A stretch of 64,000 bases of DNA from VAZQ01 sp963721005 (GCA_963721005.1 CAVRHR010000003.1:2294001-2358000); one strand, 5' to 3'; counted from the stretch's first letter, positions 16,468 through 25,510 are shown. The notes: generated by a model from the sequence alone, not told the origin. Translations and numbers: made by a program.

Positions 16468-16854
16468 TTGAATTGGGCAAGTATCTTGGCGGTCGCGGCA
16501 GGCGGATCGGCCGGTTCGGTCGCGCGCTATCTCGTCGGCATAGCTGCAGGTAGGCTATTCGGAATGTCGTTCCCGTGGGGAACGCTCATCATCAACATTG
16601 TCGGATCGTTCGCGCTCGGCGCGCTGGCAGAGGCGTTCGCACTGCGGTGGGATGCTTCTCCTTCGGTCAGGGTGTTTCTCACCATAGGAATCTGCGGCGG
16701 CTTCACGACGTTCTCCACGTTCTCGCTCGACACTGTCTATCTCATGAATCGCGGGGAGATGGCGTTGTCCGCGGCCTACGTGGCGGCGTCTGTCGTGCTT
16801 TCGATCGGCGCGCTCTTTGCCGGGCTCCAAACGGTACGCGCGATCCTGCCTTGA
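16468..16854 (+). CDS. crcB: Fluoride exporter CrcB/FluC
   Basis: 128 residues, the usual length for Fluc channels, which export fluoride as dual-topology dimers. Four membrane segments are visible. Family motifs are all present: GGSAGSVARYLVG in TM1, PWGTLIINIVGSFALG in TM2 with its conserved Asn, GICGGFTTFSTFSLD in TM3 with the Phe-box residues and the sodium-binding TFSTF region. The best start is TTG at 16468, with GGAGG seven bases upstream; TTG at 16462 is too close to the ribosome site. It is the last gene of the riboswitch-controlled operon, 95 bases after the DUF1194 gene. Confidence 0.95.
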   Translation: MNWASILAVAAGGSAGSVARYLVGIAAGRLFGMSFPWGTLIINIVGSFALGALAEAFALRWDASPSVRVFLTIGICGGFTTFSTFSLDTVYLMNRGEMALSAAYVAASVVLSIGALFAGLQTVRAILP

Positions 16855-17095
16855 CCATCCCGGCGGCGGAAGCTCGCCGCAACATTGCTCTTGAACCGGG
16901 CCGCGCCGCGTTCGCGCGAATCCGCACCACCCGCACGGCGAGGCCAGGCACCGGTTCCTGAGCGCAAGAAGGCGCGCGGCTCGAAACATCTCAAAAATGT
17001 ATTGCGCGGGAAAGGTGCCCGCAGGGGTCCGGTCCCCATCTTCAACAAACGTAGGACCCGAAAATCAACCCTCTGCAAACAAACGGAAGATCATC

Positions 17096-17419
17096 ATGAT
17101 TGGAAACAGAACGTTCATCACCCTTTCCCTCGCCACCGCGCTGGGCATGCTCGGCGCCGCTTCCGCGATGGCAACCGAGCACGGCCGCGGCAATCACGGC
17201 GGGTATGTGGTGCCCGGCAGCTTGGACGGGGTTAATCCGGCCTACCATCCCGATATTTTTGGTAATCCCGCCGTCGCCGGTGAATATGGTTTTGTCCAAT
17301 CGCGGGATGGCGTTTGGCACGTGCGAGCAGATTGGCGCGGCGAGACGATGAACCGTCCGGGGGCGCGAGCCTTTGGATTCGCGCCTGGCGCAACAAGAGG
17401 GCATGCCGACTATCGGTAA
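17096..17419 (+). CDS. Small secreted hypothetical protein
   Basis: 107 residues: signal peptide (MIGNRTFITLSLATALGMLGAASAMA) followed by a Gly/His-rich start (EHGRGNHGGYVVPGS) and a soluble tail. The ATG at 17096 has GGAAG close upstream; the frame stays open further upstream from a MYCAGK peptide but those residues are not signal-like. No domain is recognised. It resembles the other tiny exported proteins of this region in size and organisation only. Confidence 0.6.
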   Translation: MIGNRTFITLSLATALGMLGAASAMATEHGRGNHGGYVVPGSLDGVNPAYHPDIFGNPAVAGEYGFVQSRDGVWHVRADWRGETMNRPGARAFGFAPGATRGHADYR

Positions 17420-17752
17420 CCTTCCTTAGGCGAGGTTGCGGGACCCCGCGCTCGGCGTTGCCATGCTTTGTGGCATGAGCAACGCCCGTGCTCGACTGCC
17501 GTGAACCTTTGCCGGGTCGACCTCTTTCGCAGTCAGACCGCTCTTTCCAGCACCGCGCCTATATTTCCTCGGCGACGGTCGGGAGGGGCTGCGGAGTGGG
17601 GCGAGCTTGCCGGGACGGCCCCGTTATTACGAAAATGTATTTGACTGGAGAAGTGCGGCGATATTTCGCGAGTCAGCCTCTCAACACGATACGGTTCAGC
17701 GTGTCGGCAAAAGGCACGCGTTAAGCCGTGTCGGCAACAGGAGGAGACGAAC
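17420..17752. other. 333-bp intergenic region with a long hairpin and an ATG-centred repeat
   Basis: No gene is supported. A stem (GGCGTTGC and GCAACGCC, extended by CATGC/GCATG) at 17454-17486 could be a terminator without a T tract for the preceding gene. At 17627-17653 lies TTACGAAAATGTATT followed by GGAGAAG, which recurs upstream of the TPR-methyltransferase gene. A short frame from the internal ATG reads MYLTGEVRRYFAS and runs to 17724, just before the next gene. Confidence 0.4.
17627..17653 (+). repeat. Shared leader motif, copy A
   Basis: TTACGAAAATGTATT, then five variable bases, then GGAGAAG. The copy at 19652-19678 (minus strand) matches the first 15 bases exactly and most of the rest; a weaker copy lies at about 16990. 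All three stand 90-130 bases before a gene start and open a short peptide beginning with Met-Tyr. Confidence 0.45.
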
Positions 17753-18013
17753 ATGAATCGAAAGATGGTTTTCACTGCGCTGTCCGTTGCCATCGTCCTT
17801 GGCAGCGCCACGGCGGCTATGGCGGGTGGAAAGGGCGGTAAGCATGCCCAGAGCCTCGCCGATCCTCGTGAGGTGTACAAAATTCAGGGCACCAACCACG
17901 ACACAGCTTGCGACGACAATCCGGCGTGCAATGGATGGGCGCAGTGGTATGACGGCACTCACGCCGGGAAGAAGTACAAGGAGCCGGCTGGCGTGATTGG
18001 CTACGTCCGATAG
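17753..18013 (+). CDS. Small secreted hypothetical protein with two cysteines
   Basis: 86 residues with an AGGAGGAG ribosome site and a clear signal peptide (MNRKMVFTALSVAIVLGSATAAMA). The mature protein of about 62 residues starts with Gly/Lys (GGKGGKHAQ) and has a Cys pair (ACDDNPACNGWAQWYDG) likely to form a disulfide. No family is recognised. Confidence 0.6.
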   Translation: MNRKMVFTALSVAIVLGSATAAMAGGKGGKHAQSLADPREVYKIQGTNHDTACDDNPACNGWAQWYDGTHAGKKYKEPAGVIGYVR

Positions 18014-18166
18014 TCACCTCTGCGGTTTCGTTCGCGTCGGCGAACCGGAAGCAGCGCGCCTGAACGCTGCGCCGGCTTCGCCGGACTATATATCGCGCCT
18101 CATCTGCCGCCACAGCGTGTCGTCGAGGCCCGAGGTTGGGAGAGCGGCTCGGTGAGCGAGTTGCGC

Positions 18167-19585
18167 TTACGCCTTGCGCAGCACGACCACAAGGCCTGTT
18201 GTTGGTAACCCGTGCTTGTATTCGTGTACGGCCCCCTCGATCGCTTCAACGCCGAATCCGCTGGCAATCGCGGTACCCGCGATATAATCGCGCCCATGGA
18301 CAAAGCACCCCCCCTGGCCCAATCCGTCGAGTGGCGCTACCGAAAATGCGTCATCCACCTCATTTGGAAATACAGTGAAGATAAACGAGCCGCCGATCCG
18401 CAGGGCTGAGGCCGCGGCTATGAATGCAGGGCCGAGGTCTCCGAAATGGATGAGCGTCGCAGCGCACGTCACCACATCGCAAGTCCGCGAGCGGGCCCGC
18501 ATGAACGTTGTCAGCTCGCCTTTGTGCAGCTCATCGTAGACGTTCTTTGACCTGGCCCGTTCCAGCATCGAGGTCGACAAGTCGACGCCGACCAGACAAC
18601 TCGACTGATCCCGCACGAGGGCGCCGACCGAACCAGTACCGCAACCGGCATCAAGAATCTCGAGCCGTTCTCCGTTGACTTTATCGGCTACCAGCTGGGC
18701 CCCGCGGTATCGATGTGGGCCGACCGCATTGTCCCATCGATCCGCGCAGATCGCATAGAGCCGATCGATGAACCCGTCGGAAGCACGCTCTGGCACCGCA
18801 CCCTCGTTCAACGCCGCGAGCGCCAAGCGCGCTCCGTATCGATCATGCGGGTCACCAGCAACGCACTGGCGCAAACGTGCGACCGCGACGTCGCGCATAC
18901 CGCACCTGGCGAGTGCAACCCCGAGCGCGAACCGGAGCGCTGCCCGCGGCGGTATCTCTAGCGCATCCGCAACAAGCGCGTACGAGCGCGCCTCCTCGAT
19001 CGCACCAAGATCGGCCAGCGTATCCGCCAAGTAGACATGGGCCTCGACGCAATTCGGCCTCAGCAGAATAGCTTGCTTCCACAATTCGATTGCTTCATCG
19101 GTCTTCCCTAGGCGCCTGGTCGCGACCGCAGAATTATTGAGCGCGTCGACGAAACTCGGGCTAACCGCAAGCGCCTTCCGGTAGCACTCGAGGGCTTCCG
19201 AGTGCTGTCCACGGTCGGACAACATCATGCCGAGATTGTTGTTCGCTTCCCGATGGTCTTGTCTGATCGATAGGGCGCGGCGATAGCTGGCCTCCGCCTC
19301 GCCGACGTTGTCGAGGTCGCGAAGCACGTTGCCGAGATTGGTCAGAGCACCCGGGTCGGTCGGATTGATTGCGATTGCCCTGCGATATTCGGCCAGCGCT
19401 CGGGCGTTGTCGCCACGCTGCTGCAACAGGAAGCCGAGATTGTTGTGCACTTCGGCAACCGAGCATCCGCTGGAGCTTATCGCGCGGTATAAGCGCTCGG
19501 CCTCGGCGAGTCGCCCGGCTTGGTGATGCTCGACGGCGGCGAAAAACTGCTGTTTCGCTTTTGACGTCGGGGCACGATCGCGCAT
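18167..19585 (-). CDS. TPR repeat protein with C-terminal SAM-dependent methyltransferase domain
   Basis: 472 residues. Residues 1-230 hold about six TPR repeats (HHQAGRLAEAERLYRA; HNNLGFLLQQRGDNARALAEY; NNNLGMMLSDRGQHSEALECY; HVYLADTLADLGAIEEA). Residues 270-470 form a class I methyltransferase: the glycine loop ILDAGCGTGSVGALV, VGVDLSTSMLERA (motif II acidic residue) and DVVTCAATLIHFGDL. The fusion type is widespread in alphaproteobacteria and its substrate is usually unknown. It is transcribed away from the TPR-PRMT gene at 19921, from a 335-bp shared region. Confidence 0.82.
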   Translation of the reverse strand: MRDRAPTSKAKQQFFAAVEHHQAGRLAEAERLYRAISSSGCSVAEVHNNLGFLLQQRGDNARALAEYRRAIAINPTDPGALTNLGNVLRDLDNVGEAEASYRRALSIRQDHREANNNLGMMLSDRGQHSEALECYRKALAVSPSFVDALNNSAVATRRLGKTDEAIELWKQAILLRPNCVEAHVYLADTLADLGAIEEARSYALVADALEIPPRAALRFALGVALARCGMRDVAVARLRQCVAGDPHDRYGARLALAALNEGAVPERASDGFIDRLYAICADRWDNAVGPHRYRGAQLVADKVNGERLEILDAGCGTGSVGALVRDQSSCLVGVDLSTSMLERARSKNVYDELHKGELTTFMRARSRTCDVVTCAATLIHFGDLGPAFIAAASALRIGGSFIFTVFPNEVDDAFSVAPLDGLGQGGCFVHGRDYIAGTAIASGFGVEAIEGAVHEYKHGLPTTGLVVVLRKA

Positions 19586-19920
19586 GCGGGGGATCTCGCT
19601 CGAAGATCAGAACGAGGTTCTGCCGAACGTGATTCGCAAATCTTACCGTTGCTTTTCCGACTGAATACATTTTCGTAAGGACCGATCGGCACTGCCCGTG
19701 GGCCATTGCCCCCCGTGTCCAGAAAAGTCAATTTGGTGTTGTCCTAAGCCTTTGCAAGATCCGTCAAACCCTCCTCGGCGCATCGTTTCGGTCGCTTCGA
19801 GGCCAGCGCGAGGGATACGTGCCAGGAGGAAATTTCGCGCCCTTCCGCGCACACGCCAAGCGTTGAACGAAGTCGCCGTTTTGATTCGCTGAAGCTGTTC
19901 ACCTTGTCGGGGAAGCTCAG
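19586..19920. other. 335-bp divergent intergenic region
   Basis: No gene is supported here. It separates the leftward TPR-methyltransferase gene and the rightward TPR-PRMT gene and so should contain both promoters. The only recognisable element is copy B of the repeated ATG-centred motif at 19652-19678. Confidence 0.4.
19652..19678 (-). repeat. Shared leader motif, copy B
   Basis: On the minus strand TTACGAAAATGTATT is followed by five bases and GGAAAAG, matching copy A at 17627. It lies 67 bases before the start of the TPR-methyltransferase gene and opens a short frame beginning MYSVGKATVRFAN, similar in its first residues to MYLTGEVRRYFAS at copy A. Confidence 0.45.
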
Positions 19921-20857
19921 ATGAGCACGCACCCTGGAGATCCGCCAGGCGGGCAGGCCGGCGGCATAGAGACGGCTGAAATCGAGACTATTCTGATACA
20001 AGCGGCTGCCTGCACGAAACGTGGCGAGATCGGCCAAGCCGAAAAGTTGCTCCGACATGTGCTGGCCCGCGACCCGCGGCATGCCCGCGCCCTGTTTGAC
20101 CTCGGGCGGATCGCCCATATGAGGGGCGACAAGAGAGGCGCCGCGGACTGCCTGCGCAAGGCGATCGCCAGCCAGCCGGACAATGGGCAATTTCACAACG
20201 AGCTCGGATTTGTCTTGATTGGGCTTGGCGAGCGTCGGCAAGCGCTTCGCGCCTTCCAGCGCGCTCTCGAAATCAAGCCGAACGATCCCGATTCCCTCTG
20301 CAACTTGGGTACTTTTTATCTCGGAGACGGCCAGCTTATCGCCGCGGTGGGGGCGTATGGACGGGTGCTGGAGATCGACGCCCTGCATCTGAATGCCCGC
20401 ATCAATCTCGGGCTCGCGCTGAAGAACGCGGTGCCTCCTTGGCACTTCGCCATGATGAATGACGTGCCGCGAAACGCGGTCTATGACGAGGCGATTCGGC
20501 GGGTGGTACCGGGACGGTCTGTCCTCGATATCGGGACCGGCGCCGGCCTTCTGGCAATGATGGCTGCCCGCGCCGGCGCGAAGCAGGTGGTGAGTTGTGA
20601 GGCGCAGCCCTGGATCGCTGCCAAGGCCGGAGACGTGGTGACCGCAAACGGTCTCGGCGATCGCATCAAGCTCATCGCCAAGCGCTCGACCGACCTGCAG
20701 ATCGGCCTGGACCTGGAAGAGCGGGCGGAAGTGCTGGGGCCACCTGCTCTTCCCATTCTCGAAGCCGATCGAGCTCAAAGCCGGTGACCGGGTCCGGGTG
20801 ATGGCGCAGCACAACCTCCGCGTATTATTGGTATGGGATTTACGAGATCCGAACTAA
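19921..20857 (+). pseudogene. TPR repeat / PRMT-like methyltransferase with internal deletion
   Basis: The open frame (to 20787) encodes TPR repeats (residues 25-150: ALFDLGRIAHMRGDKRGAADCL; HNELGFVLIGLGERRQALRAF; LCNLGTFYLGDGQLIAAV) and the start of an arginine-methyltransferase-like domain with the SAM loop VLDIGTGAGLLAMMAARAG and the acidic VVSCEA. It breaks after LEERAEVLG. The next frame then reads WGHLLFPFSKPIELKAGDRV and continues to TAA at 20855-20857, which looks like the beta-barrel end of the same family. The segment normally lying between (including the double-E region) is missing, so this is a deletion plus frame change, not a simple indel. Probably inactive. Confidence 0.65.
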
Positions 20858-21034
20858 GAGCATCGGGGGGCGACGAGGCGGCAGGCCGGCTCGACCGCAG
20901 CGCGGCGTGCAGCCCGGGGCAGATTCTCCGCTGCGGCCGTTCGCTCCAATTCGGTCGCGTCGAACGGCGGCCACCCAGCCTCGCGCGGCGAGGCGGGCGC
21001 ACCATTTCAGGAACGCAACGCTAGAAGGCGTCGG

Positions 21035-21343
21035 TCAGCCGCACACCCAGACGCGGTGCCGTCTCCAGTGGTGATGGAAGTGCACCCAACGAACGCGCCA
21101 GCAGCCGTAGCCGATGAAGATCGGCGGCCGGATCACGGCGAAACGCGGCACGAAGAAGCGATGGCGAAACGCGAAACGCGGGTATGCCCGCATGTGGAAG
21201 GCCCCCATGCGGTGGAAGCCTCCCATGTGCATGTGGCCCCCCATATGCCCGCCGCCCCAACGGGCCTCCGCCGGACCGGGCGCGAGCGCGGCGAGGCCGA
21301 GTGTCGCGGCCGCCGCGAGCGCGATGATGCTCTTGCGAAACAT
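21035..21343 (-). CDS. Small secreted His/Gly/Met-rich protein
   Basis: 102 residues from the ATG at 21343 (GGGAGGG about eight bases upstream): signal peptide MFRKSIIALAAAATLGLAALAPGPAEA, then a run of Gly-His-Met repeats (GGGHMGGHMHMGGFHRMG) and a basic aromatic tail ending in WVCG. Such His/Met-rich mature chains can bind copper or nickel, but that is inference. It lies immediately downstream of the TPR-PRMT remnant on the opposite strand. Confidence 0.6.
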   Translation of the reverse strand: MFRKSIIALAAAATLGLAALAPGPAEARWGGGHMGGHMHMGGFHRMGAFHMRAYPRFAFRHRFFVPRFAVIRPPIFIGYGCWRVRWVHFHHHWRRHRVWVCG

Positions 21344-21534
21344 GGCGTAATCCCTCCCTTCCCGGGCTCGGGCCGGACGCATTCTTGCAGCCGACATTCT
21401 GCCGAGCCGAATCTTTCGCGATTCTGGCGCGTCGGCACTGAACCCGGTGTGAGCACCGGGTTCACGTCGAGTTCAGGCACATGAATGAAATTCATCTCGG
21501 GCGGCGCGACCGCGCGGCCCCGTTCAGGCGCCGG

Positions 21535-23001
21535 TCAGGCGCGGGCCCGCTCCCCGCGCCGCGCCTTGAGATCGACCGCACGGTCCGGAATCGTGACCCG
21601 GAAGGTCGCCCCGATGGTCCCTTCCACCAACCTGATCTCGCCGCCGTGGGCGCGCACCAGCTCGGCCGCGATCGCGAGCCCGAGGCCCGAGCCGCCGGTG
21701 CGGGTCGAGCCCTGGAACGCCTCGAACAAATGCGCGTGCGCCGCCGCGGGAATGCCGGGTCCGGTGTCGGAGACCTCGATCACCACCACCGCGCCTTCGC
21801 GCCGCCCGGTGATGCGCACCTGGTCGCGGTTGGGATCGAGCGCGGTGCGGCTCTCCAGCGCCTGCATGGCGTTGCGGGCGAGGTTGAGGAGCACGCGAAA
21901 CAGCTGGTCGGGATCGGCATCGACGGTAAGGCCGCGCTCGACCGCGCTGATCCAGCGGATGCGCGCGTCCGGCTCGAGCCCGAGCGTATCGCGCACCTCC
22001 TCCACGCAGGGCTGCAGCTCGGTCGCCCGGCGATCGGGCGGCGGCTCCTGGGCGCGCCCATAGGACAACGTCGACTGGCAGAACGCGATGGCGCGCTCGA
22101 GCGCCCGCATCAGCTTGGGGGCGAAGCGCTGGACATGCGGATCGGGCAGGCTCGACAGGCGGTCCGAGAACAGCTGGGCAGAGGCCAAGAGGTTGCGCAG
22201 GTCGTGGTTGATCTTGGAGACCGCGAGCCCGAGCGCCGCCAGCCGGTTCTTTTGCGCCAGCATCGAGGCGAGATCGCTCTGCATGGCGGCGAGCTCGCGC
22301 TCGGCGGTGCCGATCTCGTCGCGGCGCCCGGAGGCCACGATGATGCGCGCGGGATTTTCCGGATCGCCGCGGAACGCCATCATGTTGGCGGTGATCCGCC
22401 GCAGCGGCCGCACGAACAGATAATGCAGCGACAGATAAACCAGCATGGCGGCGATGCCGGAGACCAGGAGCGACAGCAGCAGGATGGTCCCGGAATAGCG
22501 CAGCATAGCGCTGCGCAACGGCGCCTCGTCGATCACGATCTCGACGAACTCGCCGCCCATCGGGGCCGGTCCCATCACCCGCAGCGTGACGCTGCCGCTG
22601 TCGAGCAAGGTGGCGAAGGCGTCGATGATCTCGCGGGTGAGCGACATGTTGCGCATGTCGATGTCGTAGTCGACGGTCGGCGGCATGTCGGAGGCCGCCA
22701 GCAGACGGCGCTGCGTCCCCATCTTCATGGCGACGGCGCGCGCGTCGATGCTGTCGAGAATCTGGCGCGCCAGGCTGTCCGGCACCATGGCGCCGGGCGC
22801 CGCCTCCAGCACCAGCGCGGCGGTGTAGGCGGCCGAGAGGCGGTCGTTGAGCCAATTGCGCCGGAAGGTCGCGATCGAAGGCACATAGATCAGCACCTCC
22901 GCGATCATCACGAACAGGATCGTGAGGACGAGGAGCTTGCCCGAGAGCCCCAGGCGCGGCAGGCGGGCCGATGCATCCGCCGCAGCGGCTCGATCCGTCA
23001 T
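21535..23001 (-). CDS. Sensor histidine kinase, membrane-bound
   Basis: 488 residues: TM1 about 22-42, a periplasmic sensor region of about 130 residues with no recognised fold, TM2 about 171-192, HAMP linker (to about 248), HisKA domain with the phospho-acceptor His266 in SKINHDLRNLL, and a HATPase domain with N-box NLARNAMQAL, G1 DTGPGIP and G2 GGSGLGLAIA. No response regulator gene is adjacent, so it is an orphan in this window. It ends in an Arg-rich tail. The flanking gene upstream is an FAD oxidoreductase on the same strand, about 100 bp away, but a joint operon is uncertain. Confidence 0.88.
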   Translation of the reverse strand: MTDRAAAADASARLPRLGLSGKLLVLTILFVMIAEVLIYVPSIATFRRNWLNDRLSAAYTAALVLEAAPGAMVPDSLARQILDSIDARAVAMKMGTQRRLLAASDMPPTVDYDIDMRNMSLTREIIDAFATLLDSGSVTLRVMGPAPMGGEFVEIVIDEAPLRSAMLRYSGTILLLSLLVSGIAAMLVYLSLHYLFVRPLRRITANMMAFRGDPENPARIIVASGRRDEIGTAERELAAMQSDLASMLAQKNRLAALGLAVSKINHDLRNLLASAQLFSDRLSSLPDPHVQRFAPKLMRALERAIAFCQSTLSYGRAQEPPPDRRATELQPCVEEVRDTLGLEPDARIRWISAVERGLTVDADPDQLFRVLLNLARNAMQALESRTALDPNRDQVRITGRREGAVVVIEVSDTGPGIPAAAHAHLFEAFQGSTRTGGSGLGLAIAAELVRAHGGEIRLVEGTIGATFRVTIPDRAVDLKARRGERARA

Positions 23002-23103
23002 CGATGGAAACCTTATGGCTGCGCGGCACTACAGGCTTCGCCACGAACGCCTCGCGACGAACGCTTCCTGACGAACGCTGACGAACCCGAGCTTCGCGGC
23101 GGT

Positions 23104-24543
23104 TCAGCCGAGGCGACGCAACCAACCGATGATGCGCCGCACCCATGGGCTCGTCAAACTCGACATGAAATAGGTGCTGGCCGCCGATTTTCCAATCTCC
23201 GAGAGGGTCGGATATGGCACCATGATACCTGCAAAAGCCCGAATGTCCGCCCGCTGGCTGATCGCCAGCGTCCAAGCCGTGATGAGCTCGCCGGCCCCCG
23301 CCCCCACGATGGTCACGCCCAGAATGCGGCCCTTGCGGGTGGTCACCACTTTGATATGCCCCCTCGCCTCGCCTTCCGCATAGGCGCGGTCGTTCTCCCG
23401 GTACGGCCAGCGCAGCACGCGAACGCGGTAGCGCCGCCGCCGCGCCACCGCCTCGGTCAGGCCCACCTGGGCCAGCTCCGGGTCCGTGAAGGTCACGCGC
23501 GGGATGGCCTCCGGATCGAACCGCACCGGCAGCCGGAACAGAGCGTTGCGGACCACCAGGCCGGCCTGATAATCGGCGGCGTGCGCGGGATGCTGGGCGC
23601 CGATGACGTCCCCGATGGCATAGACCCGGCGGTTGCTGGTCTTGAGCCCGCTGTCGACCGCGATGCCGTGCTCGTCGTACTTGATGCCGGCGGCATCGAG
23701 GCCAAGCCCCACCACATTGGCCCAGCGCTCGCCCGCGATCAGGAGATGGCTGCCGGCGACCGTCTCCTCGCCGCCGGCGCCCCGCAACTGCACGCGCAGC
23801 TCCATTCCGAGGTCGGCGACCCGGGTGATGACGCCGGTGTGAACCCCGATGTTCTCGCGGGCGAGCTGATCGAGCACCACCGCGGCGCATTCGGGATCGT
23901 CCTGCCCGAATGGCTCGGTCCCGTCCACGACCGTCACCTGGGCGCCGAGCCGGCGGAATGCCTGAGCGAATTCAAGACCGACGGCGCCGGCCCCGATCAC
24001 GATGAGGTGCTCGGGGCAGCCCGGGAGGTCGAACGCGGTTTCGGTGGTGAGGTGCGCCACCGCATCGAGGCCGGCGATCGGCGGCAGCGCCGGCGACGAG
24101 CCGGTGGCGATGACAAAGCGCCGGGCCGCGATCTCGATGTCGCCCGCAACCGCAAGCGTGTCGCGGTCCTTGAACCGCGCCGCCCCCCCGATCACCCGCA
24201 CCCCGAGGCCGGCCAGCCGTTCGCGCGCGAGGTTGGGGGCGCGCGCCCGCAACACCGCCAGCACATGCTCCCGCACGCGGTCGAAGTGGGCCCGGACCGA
24301 TTTGACCTGCACCCCGAGATCCGGCGATCGCACCGCCGCCGAATGAGCCCGCCGGGCGGCAGCTCCAAGCGCGCTCAACGGCAGCCGGCCGGCGCGCCCC
24401 ACATCGCCGCCGGCCTGGCCGCCCCGCCCCACGGGGTCGACCAGTACGACCCGGACTCCGAAAGCGGCGGCTTGCACCGCGACCTGCGGGCCGCCGGCGC
24501 CGGCACCGATGACGCAAATGTCGGGTCTGATCGTCTCCGGCAT
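23104..24543 (-). CDS. FAD-dependent pyridine nucleotide-disulfide oxidoreductase lacking the redox cysteine pair
   Basis: 479 residues from the ATG at 24543. The fold is that of the mercuric reductase/dihydrolipoamide dehydrogenase family: FAD-binding ICVIGAGAGGPQVAVQAA, NAD(P)-binding LIVIGAGAVGLEFAQAF, second FAD motif RVYAIGDVIGA and a C-terminal dimerisation domain ending in VPYPTLSEIGKSAA. Where relatives have GG(D/T)CxNxGCVPSK, this protein reads GGDVGRAGRLPLSAL: both active-site cysteines are replaced (Val and Arg). Thiol-disulfide chemistry is therefore unlikely, although FAD and NAD(P) sites look intact. It may be an oxidase, diaphorase or an inactive relative. The surrounding reading frame shows no sign of a frameshift. 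Confidence 0.82.
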   Translation of the reverse strand: MPETIRPDICVIGAGAGGPQVAVQAAAFGVRVVLVDPVGRGGQAGGDVGRAGRLPLSALGAAARRAHSAAVRSPDLGVQVKSVRAHFDRVREHVLAVLRARAPNLARERLAGLGVRVIGGAARFKDRDTLAVAGDIEIAARRFVIATGSSPALPPIAGLDAVAHLTTETAFDLPGCPEHLIVIGAGAVGLEFAQAFRRLGAQVTVVDGTEPFGQDDPECAAVVLDQLARENIGVHTGVITRVADLGMELRVQLRGAGGEETVAGSHLLIAGERWANVVGLGLDAAGIKYDEHGIAVDSGLKTSNRRVYAIGDVIGAQHPAHAADYQAGLVVRNALFRLPVRFDPEAIPRVTFTDPELAQVGLTEAVARRRRYRVRVLRWPYRENDRAYAEGEARGHIKVVTTRKGRILGVTIVGAGAGELITAWTLAISQRADIRAFAGIMVPYPTLSEIGKSAASTYFMSSLTSPWVRRIIGWLRRLG

Positions 24544-24923
24544 GTCGTTCCCGTCCCTCCCGATATCCTGGCGGCCGTCTCTTGGCGCCGTTCTGGCCAC
24601 GGTTTCCGACCCGAAACGGGGCTATTCCGCAAGTATCCCGCGAGAGTGTCCGGAACCCATCGATCTGTCGACCCGCCGTGGCGCCCGGCAGGCCGGTTCA
24701 CCGTCTTCCACCCCCCGCAACCACGCCGATCACGAGATCGCGGCTCGCATTGACGGGCCAGCCCCGCCTCCCGTATAAGCCGCGTGACTTTGAACAAGCC
24801 GCAACCCCTGAAACGGGGCCTTTCGGGCGTGGATGGCCAGCGCCCAAAGGTGCGACGAGAATCGAGAATAATGATCGATAGCATCGATCGGCGACGACCT
24901 GCGGCCGGCGGAGACAGACAACC
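24544..24923. other. 380-bp intergenic region upstream of rpmH
   Basis: No gene is supported. Divergent promoters for the oxidoreductase and for rpmH-rnpA-yidC must lie here. I see no clear DnaA-box cluster, so nothing supports a replication origin at this rpmH locus. Confidence 0.4.
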
Positions 24924-25058
24924 GTGAAGCGGACCTATCAACCGAGCAAGCTGGTGCGCAAGCGCCGGCATGGTTTCCGCGCCCGCATGGGGACCACCGG
25001 CGGCCGCAAGGTGGTGGCGGCCCGGCGCGCGCGCGGTCGCAAGCGACTGAGCGCCTGA
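24924..25058 (+). CDS. rpmH: 50S ribosomal protein L34
   Basis: 44 residues starting at GTG: VKRTYQPSKLVRKRRHGFRA continuing through MGTTGGRKVVAARRARGRKRLSA, the standard L34 sequence and length. It is followed 26 bases later by rnpA, the universal bacterial order. GTG was chosen because KRTYQPS is the invariant N-terminus of the protein. This gene is a component of the large ribosomal subunit. Confidence 0.97.
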   Translation: MKRTYQPSKLVRKRRHGFRARMGTTGGRKVVAARRARGRKRLSA

Positions 25059-25084
25059 CGCCGGTCGCCCGGCGGCGGCTTCCC

Positions 25085-25447
25085 ATGGAGCGATTGAGGC
25101 GGCGCGCCGATTTTCTGGCAGCGGCCCGCGGTCGCAAGGTGGCGACGGCGGCTTTCGTGTTGCAAGCGCTGGGGCGCACCGACCAAGGTCCGGTCCGCGT
25201 GGGATTCACCGTCTCGAAAAAGGTCGGCAATGCGGTCGAGCGCAATCGGGTGCGGCGGCGGCTCAGGGATGTCGTGAAGCGTTCGGCCGACGCACCGCTG
25301 CAGTCGGGTCATGATTACGTGCTGATCGGACGGCGCGCCGCCTTGGGGCTGCCGTTCGATCGAATAGTCGAGGAATTCAGGACAGCGCTGCGGCGATTGG
25401 AGCCACGGCCCGGTTTTCCCTCCGAGCATGCGTCAACGCAAAAGTGA
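25085..25447 (+). CDS. rnpA: Ribonuclease P protein component
   Basis: 120 residues beginning MERLRRRADFLAAARG and carrying the RNase P protein signature VGNAVERNRVRRRLRD, which contacts the catalytic RNA that matures tRNA 5' ends. Length is normal for the family; the extra C-terminal stretch after RTALRRLE is species-specific. It lies between rpmH and yidC in the conserved order. Confidence 0.95.
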   Translation: MERLRRRADFLAAARGRKVATAAFVLQALGRTDQGPVRVGFTVSKKVGNAVERNRVRRRLRDVVKRSADAPLQSGHDYVLIGRRAALGLPFDRIVEEFRTALRRLEPRPGFPSEHASTQK

Positions 25448-25510
25448 TAGCGCGGTTTCTGTTTCCAGGTAATGCGAAAGCGGCCTGGTGTTCCGACATG
25501 GATCATTGAA

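Noticed and set aside
21481..24753. A 1090-residue open frame on the plus strand opposite the kinase and oxidoreductase genes
   Set aside because: Composition is dominated by Arg, His, Gly and Asp with no domain, as expected for an antisense frame in high-GC DNA; the minus strand holds two well-formed genes.
24544..25085. Replication origin near rpmH-rnpA
   Set aside because: No DnaA-box cluster or dnaA/gidA gene is visible; in Rhizobiales the origin is often elsewhere.
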